A stretch of 64,000 bases of DNA from Dryocola sp032051265 (GCA_032051265.1 DAMBYU010000003.1:124001-188000), one strand, 5' to 3'; positions 51,748-60,917 are shown, counted from the first letter of the stretch. Notes: generated by a model not told the origin, from the letters alone. A program made the numbers and translations.

Positions 51748-52779
51748 ATGACGCAGTCGTCCCGTATTAACCGCCGCTTTGTGCTGGCGAAGCGCCCTGA
51801 AGGCATGCCAACCTGTGAAGATATCGTGCTGCAGGAAGGAGAGATCCCGCAGCCTGCGAAGGGCCAGATACTGTTACGCACGCTTTACCTTTCCCTCGAC
51901 CCCTATATGCGTGGGCGTATGGATGACGCAGAATCCTACTCTGCGCCGTTAGAGATTGGTGATGTGATAGTTGGCGGCACCGTCTGTCGGGTTGAGCAAT
52001 CCGGGCATCCTGATTATAAGCAGGGCGACCTGGTGCTGGCCTATACCGGCTGGCAGGACTATGCGCTCTCTGACGGCGAAGACCTGCAAAAGCTGGACGC
52101 TGACATGAACCATCCTTCTTATGCGCTTGGTCTGCTGGGTATGCCTGGATTTACCGGCTACATGGGGCTGACCGATATCGGTAATCCGCAAAAAGGGGAA
52201 ACCGTTGTCGTGGCAGCAGCCAGCGGAGCGGTTGGCTCGGTCGTTGGGCAGGTGGCGAAATTGCGTGGCGCCAGAATCGTGGGCATTGCGGGCGGCGCGG
52301 ATAAATGCCGCTATGTCACCGACACGCTTAAGTTCGACGCCTGTATCGATCACAAAGCGCCGGACTTTGCGGAACAGCTTAAAAAGGCCTGCCCGCAGGG
52401 CATCGACGTTTATTTTGAAAACGTTGGCGGGGCGGTGTTTGATGCGGTGCTGCCCCTGCTGAATACCAAAGCGCGCGTTCCGGTGTGCGGCATGATCAGC
52501 CAGTACAACGGGCAGAACAGCGCCTTTACCGAGGACCGCTTGCCGCTGCTGATGGGCACCATCCTCAAAAAACGCCTGCGCGTGCAGGGTTTCATCATCT
52601 CTCAGGACTACGGCGATCGTTATCCGGAGTTCTATGAGCAGATGAGCCAGTGGCTTGGTGAAGGTAAAATTCAGTTCCGCGAAGATATCATCGACGGTCT
52701 GGAAAACGCCGTTGAGGCGTTCCGTGGGCTGTTGAGCGGCAAAAACTTCGGCAAACTGATGGTGAAAGTCGCGGAATAA
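51748..52779 (+). CDS. CurA-like NADPH-dependent medium-chain reductase
   Basis: A 343-residue zinc-independent medium-chain dehydrogenase/reductase, related along its whole length to E. coli CurA (YncB), the NADPH-dependent curcumin reductase, and to prostaglandin/leukotriene B4 reductases. The cofactor motif is AAASGAVGSVVGQ (about 153-165), with AGGADKCRYV for NADPH phosphate; LRTLYLSLDPYMRGRM marks the N-terminus. The ATG at 51748 follows CAGGA; a ten-codon extension is possible. Identity to CurA looks moderate, so it may be a paralogue acting on other alpha,beta-unsaturated ketones. Confidence 0.85.
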   Translation: MTQSSRINRRFVLAKRPEGMPTCEDIVLQEGEIPQPAKGQILLRTLYLSLDPYMRGRMDDAESYSAPLEIGDVIVGGTVCRVEQSGHPDYKQGDLVLAYTGWQDYALSDGEDLQKLDADMNHPSYALGLLGMPGFTGYMGLTDIGNPQKGETVVVAAASGAVGSVVGQVAKLRGARIVGIAGGADKCRYVTDTLKFDACIDHKAPDFAEQLKKACPQGIDVYFENVGGAVFDAVLPLLNTKARVPVCGMISQYNGQNSAFTEDRLPLLMGTILKKRLRVQGFIISQDYGDRYPEFYEQMSQWLGEGKIQFREDIIDGLENAVEAFRGLLSGKNFGKLMVKVAE

Positions 52780-52800
52780 CGCTTTAAAAGCGATGGGCTT

Positions 52801-53814
52801 TTATTTAAAAGGCCCATCGCCTATGGAATCCCGCACCAGCAAATCTGAGGTAAAAATATTCTCTTTTGATAAATAGCCGCCGTCCAGCATAGAAATTAAA
52901 CGGTTAATCGCTTCGCCCATCATCTCGCTTACCGGCGCTTTTACGCTTGAAAGGGAGGGGGTCAGATAAGGCGCGGTCGGTATATTATCAAAACCAATAA
53001 CGGAGACGGTTTCAGGCGTCTGAATACCGGACTCGTTTAATTTTTTCACCGCGCCAATGGCCATATCATCGTTGCTGGCAACGATGGCGCTGTAGCTAAC
53101 CTTATTATTAATCAGCGATGCCACAGCAGAAAATCCGCAGGCTGGCGTCCATTTTCCCTGCACGATAAGACTCTCCTGCAAGGCAATGCCGGATGCCCGT
53201 AATGCCTCTTTATAGCCCGACAGGCGCTCAATTGCCGTCGGCGAGTCCATCGAACCGGTAATAAAAGCAATTTCCCGATGGCCACGTTGAATAAGATGTT
53301 TTGTGGCGTTAAAACTGGCACCTTTGTGATCGCAGCAAATACAGTGGCTGTGGTGTTTTCTGAGTTTTCTGTTCACCACCATAATAGGCTGCCTGTGCTG
53401 TTCGATAATATCGTCCATCTCATCCGGGGTTAAAAATCGCGGATAGATAATTATCGCATCGCACTGTAAATCCAGCAGAAACTGTATGGCTTCCCGCTCT
53501 TCCCGGGCGCTGTGTTTACCGTCCATCAGAATAAGCTGACGGCCGTTGGCTTCTAATTTTTTTGCCGCCTGGGAGAGAATTTCACTGAAGTAGTTGCCGT
53601 TATAAAGCGTATTGGTGACGACCAGGCCAATACATTGGGAAGTATTGCTCGCCAGGTTCCTTGCCAGCAGATTTGGGCGGTATCCGGTTTCTTCAATCGC
53701 CTGATATACCTGTTTTTTTGTCGCTTCGCTAACATAGCCCTTACCGGACAATACCCTTGATACGGTAGCTTTTGAAACGCCTGCTTTCCTTGCCACTTCC
53801 AGCATTGTCGACAT
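52801..53814 (-). CDS. ascG: cryptic beta-glucoside operon repressor AscG (LacI family)
   Basis: A 337-residue LacI-family repressor that is collinear with E. coli AscG. The HTH is VARKAGVSKATVSRVLSGKG (residues 6-25); the hinge is RPNLLARNLAS; the effector domain has DGKHSAREEREAIQFLLDLQCDA and FITGSMDSPTAIERLSGYK. The ATG at 53814 follows AGGAATTCCCT; an 11-codon extension is not family sequence. It is divergent from ascFB, with an operator-like dyad between. Confidence 0.93.
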   Translation of the reverse strand: MSTMLEVARKAGVSKATVSRVLSGKGYVSEATKKQVYQAIEETGYRPNLLARNLASNTSQCIGLVVTNTLYNGNYFSEILSQAAKKLEANGRQLILMDGKHSAREEREAIQFLLDLQCDAIIIYPRFLTPDEMDDIIEQHRQPIMVVNRKLRKHHSHCICCDHKGASFNATKHLIQRGHREIAFITGSMDSPTAIERLSGYKEALRASGIALQESLIVQGKWTPACGFSAVASLINNKVSYSAIVASNDDMAIGAVKKLNESGIQTPETVSVIGFDNIPTAPYLTPSLSSVKAPVSEMMGEAINRLISMLDGGYLSKENIFTSDLLVRDSIGDGPFK

Positions 53815-53970
53815 AGGGAATTCCTGGTTCCTTAAAATTATTCTCATTTTACACGCAGGGTTTTATGCGGCAACAGCGCTGTGATTCGCCTGCTTATGGC
53901 GATCGTTGTCACAAAAAATCAAGAAGAATTTTTTTTTAGTTGATCTGTTTATTCAATATTAACACTCTTG

Positions 53971-53987
53971 TGTGGAACCGGTTACCT
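53971..53987. promoter_or_regulatory. probable AscG operator
   Basis: Dyad centred on AACCGGTT (53976-53983) within GGAACCGGTTACC, 20 bp before ascF. LacI-family half sites of this type (AACCGGTT) are expected for AscG. Confidence 0.65.
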
Positions 53988-54007
53988 ACCCTTGAGAACT
54001 GTTAAAT

Positions 54008-55456
54008 ATGTCTAAAAATTATACGGCAGTATCACGATCGATAGTTGATGCCCTCGGCGGCGGCAGTAATATTGCGGCCGTCACGCACTGCATGACGCGT
54101 TTACGCTTTGTTCTGAATGATGATTCCGTTGTGGATGCCGCGAAGCTGAAGTCCATCAGCGGCGTGCTGGGCGTGGTCAGAAACGAAAACCAGTGCCAGG
54201 TGATTATCGGTAATACGGTTTCACAGGCTTACGCCGAAGTGCTTAAGCTGCTGCCGGAAAGCGCGGTAGCCGAAAGAGCTGTGCCTGAAAAAGGGAAGCT
54301 GACGTTAAAGCGTATCGGCGCAGGTATTCTGGACGCGCTGATCGGCACCATGTCGCCGCTGATCCCGGCGATCATTGGCGGTTCGATGGTGAAATTGCTC
54401 GCCATGATCCTGGACATGACCGGCGTCTTTGAAAAGGGATCCTCCACGCTTGCCATCCTTAACCTGATTGGCGACGGCGCCTTCTTCTTCCTGCCGGTGA
54501 TGGTTGCGGCCTCTGCGGCTGTCAAATTCAAAACTAACATGTCGCTGGCAATCGCTATTGCCGGGGTGCTGGTCCACCCGAACTTTGTTGAGTTAATGGC
54601 TAAGGCTGCGCAGGGGCAGCCCGTTGAATTTATGGGGCTTCCCGTTACGGCGGTGAAGTACACCTATACGGTGATCCCGGCGCTGTGCATGACCTGGCTG
54701 CTTTCGTACATCGAGCGCTGGGTTGATAAAATCACCCCGGCGGTGACGAAAAACTTCCTTAAGCCGATGCTGATCGTGCTGATTTCCGCGCCGATCGCCA
54801 TTATGTTGATCGGCCCGCTGGGGATCTGGATCGGCAGCGGCATTTCCGCGCTGGTCTATACCGTTCACAGCTACCTGGGCTGGCTGTCGGTTGCGATCAT
54901 GGGCGGGCTGTGGCCGCTGCTGGTGATGACCGGTATGCACCGCGTGTTTACTCCGACTATCATTCAGACCATCGCTGAAACCGGCAAAGAAGGCATGGTT
55001 ATGCCCTCAGAAATTGGCGCCAACCTGTCGCTGGGCGGTTCATCTCTGGCGGTGGCATGGAAAACTAAAAACCCCGAGCTGCGCCAGACTGCGCTTGCGG
55101 CAGCGGCTTCGGCCATTGTTGCCGGCATTTCAGAGCCTGCGCTGTATGGCGTGGCTATACGTCTGAAACGTCCGCTGGTAGCCGCTTTAATCAGCGGTTT
55201 TGTCTGCGGAGGCGTCGCAGGCGTTGCGGGGCTTGCAAGCCATTCAATGGCGGCGCCAGGACTGTTTACCAGCGTGCAGTTCTTTGACCCATCCAATCCG
55301 ATGACCATCGTCTGGGTATTTGGCGTGATGGCGCTTGCCGTCGTGCTCTCCTTCATCCTCACGCTGGTGCTGGGTTTTGAAGATATCCCGGTGGAAGAGC
55401 AGGAAACAGAACGCGCGCCCGTTGCTGATGTGCAACAGAACGTACAGGTTAATTAA
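54008..55456 (+). CDS. ascF: PTS beta-glucoside EIIBC component AscF
   Basis: Imports and phosphorylates aryl-beta-glucosides such as arbutin, salicin and cellobiose-type sugars. It has 482 residues (E. coli 485). The EIIB phosphorylation Cys is in AVTHCMTRLRFVLND (about 28). The EIIC domain has about ten helices; GISEPALYGVAIRLKRP is the sugar-site motif. No EIIA domain, so EIIA-Glc must serve. The sequence is very close to E. coli AscF (LGGSSLAVAWKTKNPELRQT). The Shine-Dalgarno before ATG 54008 is poor. Confidence 0.95.
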   Translation: MSKNYTAVSRSIVDALGGGSNIAAVTHCMTRLRFVLNDDSVVDAAKLKSISGVLGVVRNENQCQVIIGNTVSQAYAEVLKLLPESAVAERAVPEKGKLTLKRIGAGILDALIGTMSPLIPAIIGGSMVKLLAMILDMTGVFEKGSSTLAILNLIGDGAFFFLPVMVAASAAVKFKTNMSLAIAIAGVLVHPNFVELMAKAAQGQPVEFMGLPVTAVKYTYTVIPALCMTWLLSYIERWVDKITPAVTKNFLKPMLIVLISAPIAIMLIGPLGIWIGSGISALVYTVHSYLGWLSVAIMGGLWPLLVMTGMHRVFTPTIIQTIAETGKEGMVMPSEIGANLSLGGSSLAVAWKTKNPELRQTALAAAASAIVAGISEPALYGVAIRLKRPLVAALISGFVCGGVAGVAGLASHSMAAPGLFTSVQFFDPSNPMTIVWVFGVMALAVVLSFILTLVLGFEDIPVEEQETERAPVADVQQNVQVN

Positions 55457-55470
55457 AAAAGAGGTATTGC

Positions 55471-56901
55471 ATGGCCGAATCAATTTTCCCCGCAGACTTT
55501 TTATGGGGCGGCGCGCTAGCGGCTAACCAGGCGGAAGGCGCTTATCTGGAAGGCGGTAAGGGCCTGACGACGGTAGATATGATACCTCACGGCAAAGATC
55601 GCCTGGCGGTAAAACTGGGCCAGGAAAAGCGCTTTGCTCTGCGTGACGATGAGTTTTATCCCAGCCACCAGGCTATCGATTTTTACCACCGTTACAAAGG
55701 GGATATCGCCTTGATGGCGGAAATGGGTTTTACCGTATTCCGTACTTCTATCGCCTGGAGCCGCATCTTCCCTAACGGTGACGAGACGGTGCCAAACGCA
55801 GAGGGTATCGCGTTTTATCGTGATCTGTTCAGCGAATGTAAAAAACATGGCATGGAGCCGCTGGTCACGCTGTGCCACTTCGATGTGCCGATGCATCTGG
55901 TGCGTGAATACGGTTCCTGGCGCAACCGTAAAATGGTTGAGTTCTTCACCCATTACGCCCGCACCTGTTTTGAAGCCTTTAACGGCCTGGTGAAATACTG
56001 GCTGACGTTTAATGAAATCAATATTCTGCTGCACAGCCCGTTCTCCGGCGCCGGTCTGGTATTTGAGCAGGACGATAACCAGCAGCAGGTGAAGTACCAG
56101 GCTGCGCATCACGAACTTGTCGCAAGCGCGCTGGCCACCAAAATCGCCCATGAAATCAATCCTGAAAACCAGGTTGGCTGCATGCTGGCAGGCGGCAATT
56201 TCTATCCGTGGTCATGCAAGCCGGAAGATGTCTGGGCCGCGCTGGAAAAAGATCGCGAGAATCTTTTCTTTATCGACGTGCAGGCGCGCGGCAACTATCC
56301 GTCCTATACCAGGCGTTTGTTTAAAGAGAAGGGAATTACCGTTGAGATGCAGCCGGGCGATGCGGAAATCCTGAAAAATACCGTCGATTTTGTCTCCTTT
56401 AGCTATTATGCCTCGCGCTGTGCGTCGGCAGAAATGAACGAGCAAAACAGCAGCGCGGCGAATATCGTCAAGTCCCTCAAAAATCCGCATATCCAGGCTA
56501 GCGAGTGGGGCTGGGGCATCGATCCCCTGGGGCTGCGCATCACCATGAACATGATGTATGACCGCTACCAGAAGCCGCTGTTCCTCGTGGAAAACGGGCT
56601 GGGCGCGAAAGATGAAATTAACGAGCAGGGCGAAATCGAAGACGATTACCGCATCAGCTATCTGCGCGAGCATATTTTAGCGATGGGCGAAGCAATAGAA
56701 GACGGTATTCCGGTTATCGGCTACACCTCCTGGGGCTGTATCGACCTGGTTTCCGCCTCTACCGGCGAAATGAGCAAACGCTACGGCTTCGTCTACGTCG
56801 ACCGGGACGATCAGGGCAACGGCACGCTGGCCCGCACCCGCAAGAAATCGTTCTGGTGGTATAAGAAGGTGATTGCCAGTAACGGGGCGGATTTGGATTG
56901 A
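55471..56901 (+). CDS. ascB: 6-phospho-beta-glucosidase AscB
   Basis: GH1 enzyme that cleaves the phosphorylated beta-glucosides delivered by AscF. It has 476 residues (E. coli 474). The acid/base Glu is in WLTFNEINILL (about 180), the nucleophile in LFLVENGLGAKD (about 375), and the phosphate-binding Ser/Lys/Tyr strip is SKRYGFVYVDRDDQGNG. It starts 14 bp after ascF behind AGAGG. It is the last gene of ascFB; a candidate terminator is at 56973-57010. Confidence 0.96.
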   Translation: MAESIFPADFLWGGALAANQAEGAYLEGGKGLTTVDMIPHGKDRLAVKLGQEKRFALRDDEFYPSHQAIDFYHRYKGDIALMAEMGFTVFRTSIAWSRIFPNGDETVPNAEGIAFYRDLFSECKKHGMEPLVTLCHFDVPMHLVREYGSWRNRKMVEFFTHYARTCFEAFNGLVKYWLTFNEINILLHSPFSGAGLVFEQDDNQQQVKYQAAHHELVASALATKIAHEINPENQVGCMLAGGNFYPWSCKPEDVWAALEKDRENLFFIDVQARGNYPSYTRRLFKEKGITVEMQPGDAEILKNTVDFVSFSYYASRCASAEMNEQNSSAANIVKSLKNPHIQASEWGWGIDPLGLRITMNMMYDRYQKPLFLVENGLGAKDEINEQGEIEDDYRISYLREHILAMGEAIEDGIPVIGYTSWGCIDLVSASTGEMSKRYGFVYVDRDDQGNGTLARTRKKSFWWYKKVIASNGADLD

Positions 56902-56972
56902 TTAAACTTTAGGTTTTTATTCAGGGGTTATTCCGGGCTACAGGATGAGGCTCGGCAAAAAATTGAATCCTT

Positions 56973-57010
56973 ATGCCCGGATCGCGCTTGCGGTAAGGGC
57001 ATGTTTTTTT
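56973..57010 (+). terminator. candidate ascFB terminator
   Basis: ATGCCC (56973-56978) pairs with GGGCAT (56997-57002) and is followed by GTTTTTTT. The loop of 18 nt is long, so strength is uncertain. Confidence 0.5.
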
Positions 57011-57382
57011 CCATGCAGTAGAGAAAGTAGATAGTGTGTAATAACGATGAGCTTAAGGTTCTCAAGGCCCAGGCTCATCCGCAAAGTGCAGGAACATATT
57101 AAACGAAGCCGTATTTCGCCTTTTTAATGTCAATCAAGCTGATTGCTTCAGCATGATGCGCCATTAATTATCATAATTCCTTGTAAATTAATATATTATT
57201 GCCAGTGAACACTTGTGTGATTTTATCCAGTCTGCGCGTTTGTCGATAATCATTAATAGATTAATATGGGAGCCGGGTAGGCGATTAAAGTAATTGGCCT
57301 TCTTTTTGCCTCTATTTATTACAATTGAAGTCATCACGGCGATAATTTATTTCTGAGTGCCTCATGTCATTAAAATAAATTG

Positions 57383-57412
57383 TTGACAAACCCAATCCCT
57401 TGATGCATATAT
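57383..57412 (+). promoter_or_regulatory. candidate sigma-70 promoter of the small ORF pair
   Basis: Consensus -35 TTGACA at 57383-57388 and CATATA/ATATAT at 57406-57412, spacer 17-18 bp. Start of transcription near 57418, which excludes the TTG and ATG at 57400-57403 as start codons and supports the ATG at 57436. Confidence 0.5.
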
Positions 57413-57435
57413 GGCATATATTGTTGAGCGTATTT

Positions 57436-57639
57436 ATGGATTATTTTATGCATGAAAAAAAATTAATGGATCTAAATAATTCACAGGTCGAGCTTATACA
57501 AAAATGGAAAGAAGCTTATCTTGAAGTGTCTGAAAAGAACAGACTTATGGATCAATATATAAACAAGCTGGAGGATGATATATTCAGGCTGCAGGATTTC
57601 TTACTAAAAGAGCGGATGAACTCACTATCACAAGATTAA
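57436..57639 (+). CDS. small coiled-coil protein, unknown (67 aa)
   Basis: I do not recognise this protein. From the ATG at 57436 it has 67 residues (MDYFMHEKKLMDLNN...); the frame is open 12 codons further up, but a promoter overlaps that part. Residues about 15-60 are heptad-patterned and charged (VELIQKWKEAYLEVSEKN, INKLEDDIFRLQDFLL), which predicts a long coiled coil; no signal peptide or membrane segment. Base use is AT-rich, unlike ascB and mug. A second ORF of the same length follows 51 bp later. The ribosome site (GAG, seven bases before) is weak. Confidence 0.6.
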   Translation: MDYFMHEKKLMDLNNSQVELIQKWKEAYLEVSEKNRLMDQYINKLEDDIFRLQDFLLKERMNSLSQD

Positions 57640-57690
57640 TTTTTTTCGGCGCGATAGTTATGGCTGGAAAAGGAGGCCTGGGAGGGCGAA

Positions 57691-57894
57691 ATGATAGATA
57701 ACGAATATTATGTTAGTGAGATGTTGAAGGAAATAAAAGACGTTATTAAACACCATGTGGGCGATAAAGCTGATTACTGTATTGATATAGTTGTTAACGA
57801 GGAAGGTAAGAAAATCATTCGCATAATCATACCGGATAACTCAGTTCTGGAAATACAATTTATTCAGGAAGAAGCAGAAATGCTACAGATGTAG
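57691..57894 (+). CDS. small acidic protein, unknown (67 aa)
   Basis: Unrecognised 67-residue protein with a strong ribosome site (GGGAGGGCGAA before ATG 57691), which argues that it is translated. The N-terminal half is helical and charged (YYVSEMLKEIKDVIKHHVG), the C-terminal half looks like beta strands (YCIDIVVNEEGKK, IRIIIPDNSVLEIQFI), and it ends EEAEMLQM. There is one Cys, and no signal or membrane segment. AT-rich like its upstream partner, with which it may form a two-gene unit. I assign no function. Confidence 0.65.
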   Translation: MIDNEYYVSEMLKEIKDVIKHHVGDKADYCIDIVVNEEGKKIIRIIIPDNSVLEIQFIQEEAEMLQM

Positions 57895-58263
57895 TAAAAA
57901 ATTATTTATATCGTTGTAAGGATCTTATAATCATTTGCTCACCTTAAGCCTTATTTTAAGAAACGCAATCTTCACCCCCTTCTGGCCTGATAACTTATTT
58001 ATTATTTGTAGTTTATTAGAAAGGCATATTCTCTGTTGCTGCCTGTGTCCATGGGCTATCAACTCGCATGTGTTGAACCCGGAGCTATAACATCATCTCT
58101 TCAGATTAACCTGCAATGTTCCGTCCCCCTACCGGTTGCGGTTACTTCTTTTTTCATCTCTTCCAGCTTGTAAGTGTCATAAAAATCCCTTTTTGCAGTC
58201 GTAAGTTGAGATTCATTGCCTGTGTTGGGAACTGCGGGGCAAAAGGGAGCACTAGCCGTAGAT
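57895..58263. other. gene-free stretch between the small ORFs and tRNA-Ile2
   Basis: About 370 bp without a convincing gene. A 61-codon frame at 58116-58301 runs into the tRNA terminator and has no ribosome site. No copy of the tRNA 3' end was found by eye, so a tRNA-targeted element end is not demonstrated. Confidence 0.55.
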
Positions 58264-58270
58264 ATAAAAA

Positions 58271-58290
58271 AGCCACCGTGAAAGGTGGCT
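58271..58290 (-). terminator. tRNA-Ile2 terminator
   Basis: Minus-strand stem AGCCACC / GGTGGCT with a 6-nt loop followed by TTTTTAT, 28 bp past the tRNA 3' end. Confidence 0.92.
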
Positions 58291-58317
58291 TAATCATATG
58301 ATTTTGAAGCTAAAATT

Positions 58318-58393
58318 TGGTGGCCCCTGCTGGACTTGAACCAGCGACCAAGCGATTATGAGTCGCCTGCTCTAACCACTGAGCTAAGGGGCC
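58318..58393 (-). tRNA. ileX: tRNA-Ile2 (anticodon CAU, lysidine-modified)
   Basis: A 76-nt gene with encoded CCA. It begins GGCCCCTTAGCTCAGTGG and ends GGGGCCACCA; the anticodon arm is CGACTCATAATCG, so the anticodon is CAU. The body matches the enteric minor isoleucine tRNA, not initiator or elongator Met tRNA. TilS changes C34 to lysidine so that it reads AUA. It lies beside mug-rpoD, as ileX does in E. coli. Confidence 0.95.
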
Positions 58394-58519
58394 GTGGCGC
58401 TGGATTATAATGGAACTCGGGGCGTCAATCCAGTGGTTGTGTGACATATGCTTGTTTTATAAACAATGTCTTATCAATCCCTTATACTTAGCTCATCATC
58501 TTTAACGACGGGAAGTGTC

Positions 58520-59026
58520 ATGATTAGCGATATTCTACAGCCTGGGCTGCGGGTGGTGTTCTGCGGTATTAATCCCGGTAAGTCCTCGGCGCATACTGGT
58601 TTTCATTTTGCGCATCCTGGCAATCGCTTCTGGAAGGTTATTCACCGTGCAGGTTTTACTGAACGCCAGCTGAAGCCCGAAGAAGAGCGGCATCTGCTGG
58701 ATACACGCTGTGGGATTACCATGCTGGTTGAACGACCCACGGTTCAGGCAAGCGAGGTTGCCCTGCATGAGCTACGTGCAGGCGGGCGTGAACTGGTGAC
58801 GAAAATGCAGGACTATCAGCCGATGGCGCTGGCCGTGCTGGGCAAGCAGGCTTTTGAACAGGCGTTTAGCCAGCGTGGAGCGAAGTGGGGCAGGCAAAAT
58901 ATTACCATCGGTGATACCGAAGTCTGGATTTTGCCTAATCCGAGCGGTCTGAACCGTGCGACGCTGGATAAACTTGTGGAGTCATACCGCGAGCTGGAAC
59001 AGTCGTTGATGGCGCGAGGTCGCTAG
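58520..59026 (+). CDS. mug: G/U mismatch-specific DNA glycosylase Mug
   Basis: Uracil-DNA glycosylase superfamily (family 2) enzyme that removes U, ethenocytosine and some T from mismatches with G. It has 168 residues, equal to E. coli. Motif 1 is FCGINPGKSSAHTG (residue Asn in GINPG as water-positioning residue), motif 2 LPNPSGLNRATLDKL. The ATG at 58520 follows GGAAGTGTC; the 18-codon frame extension is not family sequence. It is convergent with rpoD. Confidence 0.97.
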   Translation: MISDILQPGLRVVFCGINPGKSSAHTGFHFAHPGNRFWKVIHRAGFTERQLKPEEERHLLDTRCGITMLVERPTVQASEVALHELRAGGRELVTKMQDYQPMALAVLGKQAFEQAFSQRGAKWGRQNITIGDTEVWILPNPSGLNRATLDKLVESYRELEQSLMARGR

Positions 59027-59040
59027 TTCAGGCAATAAAA

Positions 59041-59061
59041 AAGCCCTCGCAAGGAGGGCTT
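59041..59061. terminator. bidirectional terminator mug / rpoD
   Basis: Stem AAGCCCTC / GAGGGCTT with a 5-nt loop; AAAAAA before and TTTC after. Confidence 0.92.
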
Positions 59062-59078
59062 TCGGTAAGGCGAGACGA

Positions 59079-60917
59079 TTAGTCGTCCAGGAAGCTACGC
59101 AACACTTCAGAACGGCTTGGGTGACGTAGTTTACGCAGAGCCTTCGCTTCGATCTGGCGGATACGTTCGCGGGTAACGTCGAACTGTTTACCCACTTCTT
59201 CCAGCGTGTGGTCGGTATTCATATCGATACCGAAACGCATACGCAGCACTTTTGCTTCACGTGCGGTCAGGCCAGCCAGAACATCGTGGGTAGCAGAGCG
59301 CAGGCTTTCAGACGTGGCGGAATCCAGCGGCAGCTCAAGGGTGGTATCCTCGATGAAATCGCCCAGATGCGAATCTTCATCGTCGCCGATTGGCGTTTCC
59401 ATGGAGATAGGCTCTTTAGCGATTTTCAGCACTTTGCGGATTTTGTCTTCCGGCATCAGCATACGTTCAGCCAGCTCTTCCGGCGTTGGCTCGCGGCCCA
59501 TCTCCTGCAGCATCTGGCGCGAGATACGGTTGAGCTTGTTGATGGTCTCAATCATATGCACCGGAATACGGATGGTACGCGCCTGGTCGGCGATAGAGCG
59601 GGTGATAGCCTGACGGATCCACCAGGTCGCATAAGTTGAGAACTTATAACCACGGCGATATTCAAACTTATCAACGGCTTTCATCAGGCCGATATTGCCT
59701 TCCTGAATCAAATCAAGGAACTGCAGACCACGGTTGGTGTATTTCTTGGCGATAGAAATAACCAGACGCAAGTTTGCTTCAACCATCTCTTTTTTCGCAC
59801 GGCGGGCTTTGGCTTCACCGATGGACATACGACGGTTGATATCTTTTACCTGCTCGATGGTCAGGCCGGTCTCTTCTTCAATCTGCTGCAGTTTTTGCAG
59901 GCTGCGATGCACATCTTCAGAGACGTCACGCAGTTTTTCAGACCATGGTTTGTTCATCGCGATAGCAGCGTTAAACCAGGTTTCGCTGGTTTCGTTGCCG
60001 GTAAACAGCGTGATGAAGTTTTTCTTCGGCATTTTGCACAGCTCAACGCACAGCTTCATGATGATACGTTCTTGCGTACGAACGCGGTCCATCATGACGC
60101 GCATGCTGTTTACCAGGTAGTCGAACTGCTTCGGCACCAGGCGGAACTGTTTGAAGACCTCAGACAGCTGCAGGATCTCAGCGGCAGAGTCAGCGTGGGC
60201 ACGGCCTTTCGCTTTGATAGTGTCGCGGGTGACTTCGTACTGAGTACGCAATTCACCAAATTTCTCACGCGCCAGCTCCGGATCGATGCTGTTGTCATCT
60301 TCCGCATCGTCGTCATCTTCATCCTCATCGTCATCATCACTGTTTTCTTCGCTGGTCAGCTCAGAACCGATGTGAGTGGCGGTAGGGGCAAGGTCTTCTT
60401 CTGCGTTAGGATCAACGAAACCGGTTATCAGATCCGTCAGGCGTACTTCTTCTGCTTCAACACGATCGTACTGTTCAAGCAGGTAGGTGATGGCTTCCGG
60501 GTATTCTGCAACGGAGCACTGAACCTGGTTGATACCGTCTTCGATACGCTTAGCGATATCGATTTCACCCTCGCGGGTTAACAGTTCAACGGTCCCCATT
60601 TCACGCATGTACATGCGCACCGGGTCGGTGGTGCGCCCGATTTCAGATTCTACGCTGGAGAGAACCTGAGCGGCGGCTTCTTCCGCGTCTTCATCCGTGT
60701 TGTTTGAGTTTTCAGCAAGCAACAGGTCATCGGCGTCAGGTGCTTCTTCCATCACCTGAATGCCCATGTCATTGATCATTTGGATGATGTCTTCGATCTG
60801 ATCGGAGTCGACGATATCTTCCGGCAGATGGTCATTGACCTCAGCATAGGTCAGATAGCCTTGCTCCTTACCACGTTGGACAAGAAGTTTAAGCTGTGAC
60901 TGCGGGTTTTGCTCCAT
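59079..60917 (-). CDS. rpoD: RNA polymerase sigma-70 factor RpoD
   Basis: Housekeeping sigma factor, 612 residues (E. coli 613), starting MEQNPQSQLKLLVQRGKEQG at 60917. Region 1.1 is residues 1-80; the acidic insert of the non-conserved region has DDDDEDEDDDDAEDD (about 180-205); region 2 has YKFSTYATWWIRQAITRSIA (-10 recognition); region 4.2 has the HTH TLEEVGKQFDVTRERIRQIE. The frame extends 43 codons upstream, but these lack homology. Last gene of rpsU-dnaG-rpoD. Confidence 0.98.
   Translation of the reverse strand: MEQNPQSQLKLLVQRGKEQGYLTYAEVNDHLPEDIVDSDQIEDIIQMINDMGIQVMEEAPDADDLLLAENSNNTDEDAEEAAAQVLSSVESEIGRTTDPVRMYMREMGTVELLTREGEIDIAKRIEDGINQVQCSVAEYPEAITYLLEQYDRVEAEEVRLTDLITGFVDPNAEEDLAPTATHIGSELTSEENSDDDDEDEDDDDAEDDNSIDPELAREKFGELRTQYEVTRDTIKAKGRAHADSAAEILQLSEVFKQFRLVPKQFDYLVNSMRVMMDRVRTQERIIMKLCVELCKMPKKNFITLFTGNETSETWFNAAIAMNKPWSEKLRDVSEDVHRSLQKLQQIEEETGLTIEQVKDINRRMSIGEAKARRAKKEMVEANLRLVISIAKKYTNRGLQFLDLIQEGNIGLMKAVDKFEYRRGYKFSTYATWWIRQAITRSIADQARTIRIPVHMIETINKLNRISRQMLQEMGREPTPEELAERMLMPEDKIRKVLKIAKEPISMETPIGDDEDSHLGDFIEDTTLELPLDSATSESLRSATHDVLAGLTAREAKVLRMRFGIDMNTDHTLEEVGKQFDVTRERIRQIEAKALRKLRHPSRSEVLRSFLDD

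Larger units (their letters stand above)
56902..57435. other. 534-bp AT-rich gene-free stretch
   Basis: No ORF with homology or a plausible ribosome site is visible on either strand. It holds the ascB terminator candidate, a hairpin GATGAGC / GCTCATC (57046-57079) with a 20-nt loop, long AT-rich runs (57160-57270, 57300-57385) and a sigma-70-like promoter at its right end. Composition changes from the roughly 55% GC of ascB to clearly AT-rich after about 57100, which suggests acquired DNA. Confidence 0.6.

Noticed and set aside
58116..58301. 61-codon ORF before tRNA-Ile2
   Set aside because: Runs through the tRNA terminator hairpin and lacks a Shine-Dalgarno.
57160..58393. attL/attR-type direct repeat of the tRNA-Ile2 3' end
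   Set aside because: I looked for repeats of the 3' tRNA half (GGTTCAAGTCCAGC) in the AT-rich islet and saw none; no integrase gene is present.
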